A DNA stretch of 7,202 nt from an uncultured Clostridia bacterium (lineage in GTDB: Bacteria > Bacillota > Clostridia > TANB77 > CAG-508): contig CANRFS010000064.1 of assembly GCA_947629965.1 (NCBI GenBank), positions 1 through 7,202 on the forward strand. The letters are read 5' to 3'. A program made the translations under genes and the position numbers. Positions 1 to 4,384 of the stretch are shown here, piece by piece. Positions within the stretch are counted from its first letter, which is position 1. Each line of letters begins with the position of its first letter. The notes under the pieces are model-generated. The model was not told the origin of the DNA, did no database searches, and saw only the letters and a program-made list of their open reading frames with translations.

Positions 1-6
1 TCTATA

Positions 7-49
7 AATTCTCTATATGAGAATTATTGCTCAATTTAATATGAGAATT
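7..49. repeat. 7-bp dyad with an extra direct copy of one arm
   Basis: AATTCTC (7-13) and GAGAATT (19-25) form a perfect 7-bp inverted repeat around TATAT. The 11-base word ATATGAGAATT at 15-25 recurs at 39-49, so a second copy of the half-site lies 24 bases away. This spacing suits a protein-binding operator. No convincing promoter accompanies it inside the window: TTGACA at 65-70 has no recognisable -10 box at 16-18 bases. Function is unknown. Confidence 0.4.
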
Positions 50-77
50 TTTGTTAATTTTTACTTGACAATTTACA

Positions 78-158
78 CACCTTCTCGATTGAAAAGGTGC
101 TGTTTTTGCTGTCCATTTTAGACGATGGACTTGGTTACCCCGTGGTGACAGGCACGGG
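78..158. other. Three consecutive hairpins downstream of the 81-aa gene
   Basis: Three stem-loops follow each other in the non-coding stretch 1-171. The first is CACCTTCTC/GAAAAGGTG (78-99), nine pairs around a 4-base loop with one imperfect pair; it wobble-pairs on the minus-strand RNA. The second is GTCCAT/ATGGAC (111-116, 125-130) with an 8-base loop. The third is CCCGTG/CACGGG (139-144, 153-158), also with an 8-base loop. The last two are separated by exactly 8 bases. On the minus strand they form the 3' region of the 81-residue gene. None is followed there by a good U-tract, although CTGTTTTT follows the first hairpin on the plus strand. They could be a 3'-UTR structure or terminator, part of a structured RNA, or a mobile-element end. 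Confidence 0.45.
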
Positions 159-171
159 ACATGGGAGATGC

Positions 172-417
172 TCATTCATACCATGAGACAGTCACATAGC
201 TTTCGCCATCTCTGCCCTTCGAACGTTCGACTGTGTAGCCCAAAGATTTGAGCCAGCATTCTGCGTCTTTGGAAAAAGAGTCGCCCGCAAACCTGTAGTA
301 TTCCTGGCATTTCTTAATGGCTTCATTGATTTTTTCTTCGATGTTTTTTTTCTCTTCTTCGAGACATTTAGCTCGTATTGCTGCAATTTTTGCCTGTGCT
401 TCCTGTGCAGTGATCAT
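172..417 (-). CDS. Phage-type small protein of unknown function (81 aa)
   Basis: This is a complete 81-residue soluble protein with no signal peptide or membrane segment. Residues 3-40 are a strongly charged, Ala/Glu/Lys-rich stretch predicted to be helical or coiled coil. The rest (about 41-81) contains WLKSLGYTVE and ends in SYVTVSWYE, which looks like a short alpha-beta unit. The pattern of an opening MITA-x-EA helix and a closing GY-x-V ... SW strand resembles small hypothetical proteins that I recall from clostridial phages and integrative elements; this is recollection, not a search. The start is fixed by AGGAGG at 428-433, 10 bases before ATG. It is divergent from the 252-residue gene and shares its unusual promoter box. 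Codon choice is less AT-biased than in genes to the right, consistent with transfer. No biochemical function can be assigned. Confidence 0.8.
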   Translation of the reverse strand: MITAQEAQAKIAAIRAKCLEEEKKNIEEKINEAIKKCQEYYRFAGDSFSKDAECWLKSLGYTVERSKGRDGESYVTVSWYE

Positions 418-439
418 TGTGAGATAACCTCCTAAAAAT

Positions 440-453
440 CTCCCTATGGGGAG
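440..453 (-). promoter_or_regulatory. Leader hairpin before the 81-aa gene
   Basis: CTCCC/GGGAG arms around a TATG loop lie in the short 5' leader, between the -10 box (466-471) and AGGAGG (428-433). The stem is 6 bases from the ribosome site. It could stabilise the mRNA 5' end, tune translation, or be a DNA operator. Confidence 0.4.
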
Positions 454-465
454 TTATATAATAAT

Positions 466-494
466 ATTATACATCATTTTACATAAAAAAGCAA
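466..494 (-). promoter_or_regulatory. Leftward promoter with TTTTATGTAAAA in the spacer
   Basis: Read on the minus strand: -35 TTGCTT (494-489), a 17-base spacer and a consensus -10 TATAAT (471-466). The spacer begins with TTTTATGTAAAA (plus coordinates 477-488), an inverted repeat TTTTA-N2-TAAAA. This is where a repressor would block RNA polymerase or an activator would remodel the spacer. It drives the 81-residue gene. Confidence 0.65.
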
Positions 495-540
495 GTTTGA
501 CATATTTTAATTAAGCATTTTAAGAAAAAATAGGTTAGAT

Positions 541-569
541 TTGCCTTTTATGTAAAATCGTAGTATAAT
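541..569 (+). promoter_or_regulatory. Rightward promoter with the same TTTTATGTAAAA box
   Basis: -35 TTGCCT (541-546), a 17-base spacer and -10 TATAAT (564-569). The box TTTTATGTAAAA at 546-557 is identical to the one in the divergent promoter, and the start of ATGTAAA is 14 bases before TATAAT instead of 13. The ribosome site AGGAGG (621-626) and the ATG at 635 follow after a leader of about 60 bases, which contains a small GACT/AGTC stem at 577-589. Confidence 0.7.
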
Positions 570-634
570 TATAACAGACTTTTTTAGTCAGCGAGCCATA
601 AACAAAAAATATAAAACAATAGGAGGTTACTATT

Positions 635-1393
635 ATGGCAACAAGAGTTTCTTTTGACAAAATCTGGGACTACGACAAGAAAACACGCATTTTCCGGACA
701 TCAAGTGGGCATTCTTTGTGGATAAAGTCTTTTGAGAACGGCATTGCAACGGCAGACCCTATGGGTAGTTGTACAATCACATCTTATGCAGAGATGATTG
801 CAGGTTGTTTCGATGAAGACTCCAACTTCACAAGTGAGCTGTTAAGGGCTTTTGACTGCGAAACAGATACTAATTTCATAGGCATTCAGTTCGAGTTCAA
901 TTGCGTAATGATTTTGGTTACAAAAGAAAACGCCGATAAGGACAAAATCTATGCCGAGTGGAATGCAGGTATGAAGGCGAATGCTGAAAAGTATCTGGAA
1001 GCCTATAGGAAGACTCCCGAATACCGCAAACAGCTCAAAGCTAAATTCCGCAAAGAGACGGTCGAAAAGAAAGTCCTTGCAATTGACAAGTCTACTGAAC
1101 TTGAGTTCAAAGATGATGAGTCAAAGTCGATCTGGGAAAAATGGGTTGAAATCAAATCTAAAAATGATTACGGCCTTTTGGTTGTAGCATATGCACGCCG
1201 TTGGGCAAAGTATATGCAACATCTTATGAGTAAGTACAACAAGACTCTTTCCCAAATTGCTTATGAGACTTCCTACGTAAGCGACATTAACGGCATTGCA
1301 GATTATTCGTACGATTGTGTAGTCGATATTCTTTCGCAGTGCTGGAAATACGGAGAAGAACTTCGCAGGTGGCACTCTGGACAAGAAGATTAA
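635..1393 (+). CDS. Accessory-element protein of unknown function (252 aa)
   Basis: This is a complete soluble protein of 252 residues with no membrane segment or signal peptide. Three parts are visible. Residues 1-95 are mixed alpha/beta. Residues 96-148 are a very charged helical linker with a YRKTPEYRKQLKAKFRKE run. Residues 165-250 are a compact, Trp/Tyr-rich segment: W167, W170, W190, then GIADYSYDCVVDIL and SQCWKYGEELRRWH near the end. The C-terminal pattern (Y-x-C-x-V-x-x-L-x-x-x-W-x-x-GE-x-LRRWH) resembles a segment I recall in hypothetical proteins of clostridial phages and conjugative elements, where it has no known activity. The start is supported by AGGAGG at 621-626, 8 bases upstream. 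Codon use is clearly richer in G and C than in the genes after 2072, suggesting transfer. It shares its promoter box with the divergent 81-residue gene, so the two are probably expressed under the same condition. Confidence 0.85.
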   Translation: MATRVSFDKIWDYDKKTRIFRTSSGHSLWIKSFENGIATADPMGSCTITSYAEMIAGCFDEDSNFTSELLRAFDCETDTNFIGIQFEFNCVMILVTKENADKDKIYAEWNAGMKANAEKYLEAYRKTPEYRKQLKAKFRKETVEKKVLAIDKSTELEFKDDESKSIWEKWVEIKSKNDYGLLVVAYARRWAKYMQHLMSKYNKTLSQIAYETSYVSDINGIADYSYDCVVDILSQCWKYGEELRRWHSGQED

Positions 1394-1458
1394 ATCCTTC
1401 TGTGCGCTGACTCAATGTAGGTTAATTTACTTGCATAAAAAGCAAATTTATTTCTTTT

Positions 1459-1481
1459 CCTCGAAAGAGGTTTCTTTTTTT
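1459..1481 (+). terminator. Probable terminator of the 252-aa gene
   Basis: CCTC-GAAA-GAGG is a 4-bp stem capped by a stable GNRA-type tetraloop, followed by TTTCTTTTTTT, 66 bases after the stop codon. The stem is short, so termination may be partial. The stronger terminator at 1667-1699 would catch read-through. Confidence 0.5.
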
Positions 1482-1521
1482 ATAATTTAACCAAATATAA
1501 AAATCAATATAAATGTAATTT

Positions 1522-1590
1522 TTGGTGTGCTGCGTAATTATAGATTTTATCAGCATTTGCTGACAGTTACTATAAAAACACTCCGACCAA
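1522..1590. repeat. Nested dyad of about 69 bases
   Basis: Four pairs of complementary arms are nested around almost one centre: TTGGT/ACCAA (1522-1526, 1586-1590), GTG/CAC (1527-1529, 1579-1581), TTATAG/CTATAA (1538-1543, 1570-1575) and TCAGCA/TGCTGA (1550-1555, 1558-1563). Two symmetric 6-base internal loops separate the inner stems. It may be a folded RNA, a recombination or operator site, or the remains of a small mobile element. No U-tract follows. Confidence 0.45.
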
Positions 1591-1666
1591 TAACGTAGCT
1601 ATTTAAACTAATAGAACAGATAGATAAAAAAATTAATCAGTAAAATGGTTATATAATAAGAATAAG

Positions 1667-1699
1667 AAAAGCGTGTTCCTTTCGAAACACGCTTTTTTT
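1667..1699. terminator. Bidirectional intrinsic terminator
   Basis: AAAAGCGTGTT (1667-1677) pairs with AACACGCTTTT (1686-1696) around an 8-base loop. On the plus strand it runs into seven T residues (1693-1699), the classical form. On the minus strand the run is TTTTCTTATT, weaker but plausible. It closes the leftward 12-codon unit and would also stop transcription coming from the 252-residue gene. Confidence 0.8.
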
Positions 1700-1703
1700 A
1701 AAT

Positions 1704-1742
1704 CTAAAGATTTAAGGTGAGGATGCTACTTTTTTTGGACAT
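1704..1742 (-). CDS. 12-codon small ORF (MSKKSSILTLNL)
   Basis: ATG at 1742-1740 is preceded at 7 bases by a full AGGAGG (1755-1750), stronger than most ribosome sites in the window. It is followed by 11 sense codons and TAG. The product is a short basic, Ser/Leu-containing peptide without a membrane span, so it is unlike usual type I toxins. A run of seven A residues covers codons 3-5, but neither shifted frame is long. The word GTAGCATC occurs twice, once between ribosome site and start and again as codons 5-8. No minus-strand gene lies immediately downstream: the terminator follows within 8 bases. It may be a real micropeptide, a leader peptide, or a non-translated part of a small RNA. The promoter box shared with two neighbouring genes argues that the unit is functional. 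Confidence 0.5.
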   Translation of the reverse strand: MSKKSSILTLNL

Positions 1743-1756
1743 GATGCTACCTCCTG

Positions 1757-1800
1757 AATTTTAGAACATTACCAAAATTACGGCAATGAGTTCTAAATTT
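1757..1800 (-). promoter_or_regulatory. Long leader hairpin abutting the ribosome site
   Basis: On the minus strand AAATTTAGAAC (1800-1790) pairs with GTTCTAAAATT (1767-1757), with one mismatch. Then, past a 2-base bulge, ATTGCC (1787-1782) pairs with GGTAAT (1773-1768) around an 8-base loop, with one G-U pair. The stem ends one base before AGGAGG. It is not a terminator (no U-tract). It could control ribosome access to the 12-codon ORF or protect the transcript. Confidence 0.55.
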
Positions 1801-1838
1801 GTACACTTTTATCTGCTGTACCAACGGAAGATGGTAAC

Positions 1839-1868
1839 ATTATATCACGCTTTACATAAAAATGCGAA
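1839..1868 (-). promoter_or_regulatory. Third promoter with the TTTATGTAAA box
   Basis: Minus strand: -10 TATAAT (1844-1839) and a weak -35 TTCGCA (1868-1863) at 18 bases. The spacer holds TTTTATGTAAAG (plus 1850-1861), differing by one base from the boxes at 477-488 and 546-557. ATGTAAA starts 13 bases before TATAAT, exactly as in the promoter of the 81-residue gene. Confidence 0.6.
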
Positions 1869-1959
1869 TTTTATTTTTTTAATACTAATTTAATCTTTAA
1901 TATTTATAATATTATTATCAACTTAAGGTAAATACTTATAATTAATATCACCCCAAAAT

Positions 1960-2010
1960 GTAGGAGGACGAAAATTTATTAATCTCCATAAAAGAATTTT
2001 CTCTTCCTAC
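1960..2010. repeat. 16-bp inverted repeat upstream of the two-component promoter
   Basis: GTAGGAGGACGAAAATT (1960-1976) pairs with AATTTTCTCTTCCTAC (1995-2010): 16 pairs including one G-U, with one bulged C and an 18-base loop. No U-tract follows on either strand. It ends 12 bases before the -35 box of the response-regulator promoter, so it may be an operator, a transcript end, or a small repeat element. It also sits close to the change from less AT-rich to very AT-rich DNA. Confidence 0.5.
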
Positions 2011-2022
2011 TATATATATTAT

Positions 2023-2051
2023 TTGAACACGTCTAACAATAGTGATATAAT
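2023..2051 (+). promoter_or_regulatory. Promoter of the two-component operon
   Basis: -35 TTGAAC (2023-2028), a 17-base spacer and -10 TATAAT (2046-2051), with TG one base upstream (2043-2044) forming an extended -10. The expected start near 2058 gives a very short leader of about 14 bases, with GAGG at 2061-2064 before the ATG. Confidence 0.75.
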
Positions 2052-2071
2052 TTTAAAAGTGAGGAATTTTT

Positions 2072-2740
2072 ATGAAAATATTAATAGTAGAGGATGATAA
2101 AATATTATCAGATACAATAAAACAATGTATATGTAATAAATTTGATACAGAGCAAGCTTATGATGGATATGAAGCATATCTGCTAGCAAAAGAAAATATA
2201 TATGATGCAATTATATTAGATTTAATGCTTCCAGAAATATCAGGTTATGATGTACTTATAAAATTAAGAGATGAAAAGGTATTTACTCCAGTACTTATAT
2301 TAACAGCAAAAGATACTCTAAACGATAAATTAAAAGGATTTAGACTTGGAGCAGATGATTATTTAATAAAGCCATTTGAAAGAGAGGAACTTTTAGCAAG
2401 GTTAGAAGCAATAATTAGAAGGACGAATGGGTCATATACTGAAGATAAAATTAAATTTAAAGATTTAATATTAAATATGAAAAATAGAAAAGCATTTATA
2501 AATAATGAAGAGATAATTCTTCAAGGTAAACAGTTTGATATATTAGAATATTTAATAAACTCAAAAGGAACAATTATAACAAAAGAGCAAATATTTGATA
2601 GAATATGGGGATTTGACTCATATACAACGACTAATGTTGTAGAAGTTTACGCAAGCACGCTTAGAAAAACATTAAAAAAATATGGATATGATAAATATAT
2701 AAAAACTATTCGTGGTGTAGGATATATGATAATTGAATAA
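2072..2740 (+). CDS. OmpR/PhoB-family response regulator
   Basis: This is a cytoplasmic DNA-binding regulator that receives phosphate from the kinase encoded next to it. Residues 1-118 are a receiver domain with the acidic pocket E7-D8-D9, phospho-acceptor D50 in AIILDLMLPEISGYD, switch residue T78 (LTAKD) and the conserved K100 (YLIKPF). Residues about 127-222 are an OmpR-type winged helix, including LLSKG-like INSKGTIITKEQI, the helix around NVVEVYASTLRKTL and the terminal hairpin IRGVGYMI. At 222 residues it is the usual family length and no key residue is missing. The start has GAGG 7 bases upstream. The gene for the kinase begins 9 bases after its stop, so the two are one operon with a strong promoter at 2023-2051. 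Overall resemblance is to CiaR/PhoP-like regulators. The target genes and stimulus cannot be read from this window. Confidence 0.95.
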   Translation: MKILIVEDDKILSDTIKQCICNKFDTEQAYDGYEAYLLAKENIYDAIILDLMLPEISGYDVLIKLRDEKVFTPVLILTAKDTLNDKLKGFRLGADDYLIKPFEREELLARLEAIIRRTNGSYTEDKIKFKDLILNMKNRKAFINNEEIILQGKQFDILEYLINSKGTIITKEQIFDRIWGFDSYTTTNVVEVYASTLRKTLKKYGYDKYIKTIRGVGYMIIE

Positions 2741-2749
2741 GAGGTAATA

Positions 2750-4006
2750 ATGAGCGAACAAAAATTGATAAAAAAACAATTAATTAAAAATATGTTTTTT
2801 ACATTTATAGTATTTGCAATAATACTTATCTTTTTTGATGCAATAATATACAATCAAGTATCAATTTCCTTATATCAGTCCATAGACAAGGAACTTACAA
2901 AAACAGCAAAATATTATCAGAATAAAATTATATATGAAGATTTTATAGCAGGAATGGCATTTGTAGAAATAAAAATAAATCCAAGACTAATTTGTATCAT
3001 AAGAAATTCTGATGGAGATATCTTAAATAGTGAAAATATTGGTAGATTTTATAATGATTATTTAAGTGATATAAAGTTTGACAAAACAAAGATAGATGAA
3101 ATATATGCAGTTAAAGTTCAAGACAACTATAACTATAGGGGAATAACATTAAAATATACTGGACTGGAAAATCAAAAAATATATATACAACTTCTTGCAA
3201 ATGTAGATGGAGAAGTAGAAACAATAAACACTATGACACATACTTTATTAATAGGAAATTTAATAATAATTGTTGTGGCAATAATAAGTTCATATATATT
3301 ATCAAAAATGACGTTAAAACCAATTATGGATTCATGGAAAAAGCAAACAGAATTTGTACAAAACGCAGCTCATGAACTTAGAACACCACTTACAATAATA
3401 CAGGCAAAGCAGGAATTGTTATTGCAAGAGCCCGAAAGTAAAATTATTGATAAATCTGAAGATATTAATATTATACTTAAGGAAACAAAAAGATTAACAA
3501 AATTAATAAAAGAATTAATGATACTTGCTATGGCTGATTCAAACGAATTAAAAATGAAAAAAGAAAAAACTGACATAGATAAGCTAATAAAAGAAATAGT
3601 ATTGCCATATAAAGATTATGCAGAAATGCAAGAAAAAGAAATAAGTACAGATTTAAAATTCAGTAAAGAAATTAATATCGACCCAAACAAAATAAATCAA
3701 TTAATGATAATTATATTAGACAATGCAATAAAGTACACTTCTGAAAACGATAAAATAGAAATAAAAACATATTCAAAAGAAGGAAAATGTGTAATAGAAA
3801 TATCAGATACAGGTATCGGAATAAGTAAAGAAGCGGCAAAACATGTATTTGATAGATTTTACAGAGAAGACAAGGCTAGATCTCGAGAAAAAGGAGGAAC
3901 TGGACTTGGACTCTCGATAGCACACACAATAGTAAAATTACATGGTGGAAATATAAAAATAGCGCCAAATGAACCAAAGGGAACAAAAGTAATAATAAAA
4001 ATTTAA
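2750..4006 (+). CDS. Membrane sensor histidine kinase (CiaH-like layout)
   Basis: This is the partner kinase of the preceding response regulator: it autophosphorylates on histidine and passes phosphate to D50. It is anchored by membrane segments at about residues 14-34 and 165-187, which enclose an extracytoplasmic sensor of about 130 residues with no recognised domain. The H-box QNAAHELRTPLT places the phospho-acceptor at H208. The ATP-binding domain has the N-box LDNAIKYT (N325), G1 DTGIG (353-357), F-box FDRFYR (368-373) and G2 GGTGLGL (382-388). Only about 20 residues separate the second membrane segment from H208, too few for a HAMP domain, so signal coupling must be direct. Length 418 is normal. 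GAGG at 2741-2744 serves the ATG. The operon ends at the terminator 4006-4053. The stimulus is unknown. Confidence 0.93.
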   Translation: MSEQKLIKKQLIKNMFFTFIVFAIILIFFDAIIYNQVSISLYQSIDKELTKTAKYYQNKIIYEDFIAGMAFVEIKINPRLICIIRNSDGDILNSENIGRFYNDYLSDIKFDKTKIDEIYAVKVQDNYNYRGITLKYTGLENQKIYIQLLANVDGEVETINTMTHTLLIGNLIIIVVAIISSYILSKMTLKPIMDSWKKQTEFVQNAAHELRTPLTIIQAKQELLLQEPESKIIDKSEDINIILKETKRLTKLIKELMILAMADSNELKMKKEKTDIDKLIKEIVLPYKDYAEMQEKEISTDLKFSKEINIDPNKINQLMIIILDNAIKYTSENDKIEIKTYSKEGKCVIEISDTGIGISKEAAKHVFDRFYREDKARSREKGGTGLGLSIAHTIVKLHGGNIKIAPNEPKGTKVIIKI

Positions 4007-4053
4007 AAAATTCGAGCAAAAGAGAGGACAGACCCTTTTGCTCGAATTTTTTT
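4006..4053. terminator. Strong bidirectional terminator
   Basis: AAAAATTCGAGCAAAAG (4006-4022) pairs perfectly over 17 bp with CTTTTGCTCGAATTTTT (4035-4051) around a 12-base loop. Plus-strand transcription from the kinase meets seven T residues (4047-4053). Minus-strand transcription from the convergent DUF378 gene meets the complementary A-run as a U-tract. One hairpin therefore serves both operons. Confidence 0.9.
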
Positions 4054-4059
4054 AATATA

Positions 4060-4254
4060 TTAGTCAGCTATTTTGCTATAAAGAGCAATACACCAAAGAC
4101 CTGCAACTCCTACAAGTATATATATTATTCTTGCTAATATAGATAGGCTTCCAAATATAGCATCTACTAAATTAAATTCAAATAAACCGACTAATAGCCA
4201 ATTGATAGCACCAATTATAACAAGTGTAAGTGCAATTATGTTTATAAATTTCAT
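4060..4254 (-). CDS. DUF378 small membrane protein (YuzA-like)
   Basis: This is a complete 64-residue protein made almost entirely of two hydrophobic segments (about residues 5-25 and 33-57) joined by a short FNLVDAIFG loop, so an integral membrane protein with short ends. The sequence IGAINWLLVGLF at the first segment and ARIIYILVGVAGLW in the second are the hallmarks of the DUF378 family, which includes Bacillus subtilis YuzA. The family's function is unknown. The start is fixed by GGAGG (4268-4264) 9 bases upstream. It is convergent with the kinase gene, sharing its terminator, and divergent from the methyltransferase gene. A clear promoter is not obvious in the 130-base AT-rich spacer: a TATAAT on the minus strand near 4308-4317 lacks a good -35. 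Confidence 0.9.
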   Translation of the reverse strand: MKFINIIALTLVIIGAINWLLVGLFEFNLVDAIFGSLSILARIIYILVGVAGLWCIALYSKIAD

Positions 4255-4335
4255 CGCAAAAAACCTCCATTCTGTTCAAGTTTTATATTATTGTCTCCAA
4301 TTTATTTTATAATTATACATATTATTACAAAATCA

Positions 4336-4364
4336 TTGATTTTTAATTGTTTTTAAAATATAAT
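4336..4364 (+). promoter_or_regulatory. Promoter of the rRNA methyltransferase gene
   Basis: -35 TTGATT (4336-4341), a 17-base spacer and -10 TATAAT (4359-4364). AAGGAG (4373-4378) follows directly, so the leader is very short (about 14 bases). Confidence 0.65.
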
Positions 4365-4384
4365 TTAAAAATAAGGAGATAATA

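Larger units (their letters stand above)
1394..1703. other. Non-coding stretch after the 252-aa gene
   Basis: I see no gene on either strand here: reading frames are short and lack ribosome sites. It holds a weak terminator (1459-1481), a nested dyad centred at about 1556, and a bidirectional terminator (1667-1699). A TATAAT at 1652-1657 has no matching -35 box. Confidence 0.5.
1660..1832 (-). ncRNA. Predicted ~170-nt leftward transcript
   Basis: This unit is defined by a promoter (-10 at 1844-1839), an expected start near 1832 and the terminator ending near 1662. In order it holds a 5-bp stem TACCA/TGGTA at the 5' end (1819-1836), a long hairpin at 1757-1800, AGGAGG, a 12-codon ORF and the terminator. 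It could be a small-peptide mRNA, a regulatory leader that has lost its downstream gene, or a dual-function small RNA. Transcription is inferred from sequence signals only. Confidence 0.45.

Noticed and set aside
61..100. Perfect TTGACA at 65-70 as a rightward promoter
   Set aside because: There is no -10 box at 16-18 bases and no gene follows on the plus strand before 635.
1121..1384. 87-codon reading frame on the minus strand within the 252-aa gene
   Set aside because: It lies wholly antisense to a gene with a strong ribosome site and promoter, has no ribosome site of its own, and its product is an unremarkable shadow translation.
1730..1742. Programmed frameshift at the A7 run in the 12-codon ORF
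   Set aside because: Both shifted frames stop within a few codons, so slippage would not give a longer protein.
1723..1764. 13-codon hydrophobic ORF (MLLFLDMMLPPEF) on the plus strand opposite the 12-codon ORF
   Set aside because: An AAGGTGAGG lies just upstream, but there is no plus-strand promoter and the PP codons are only the complement of the AGGAGG used on the minus strand.
1705..1950. CiaR-type binding site (paired TTTAAG boxes) upstream of the response regulator
   Set aside because: TTTAAG (1711) and CTTAAG (1922) occur singly, without the second box at the required 5-base spacing.
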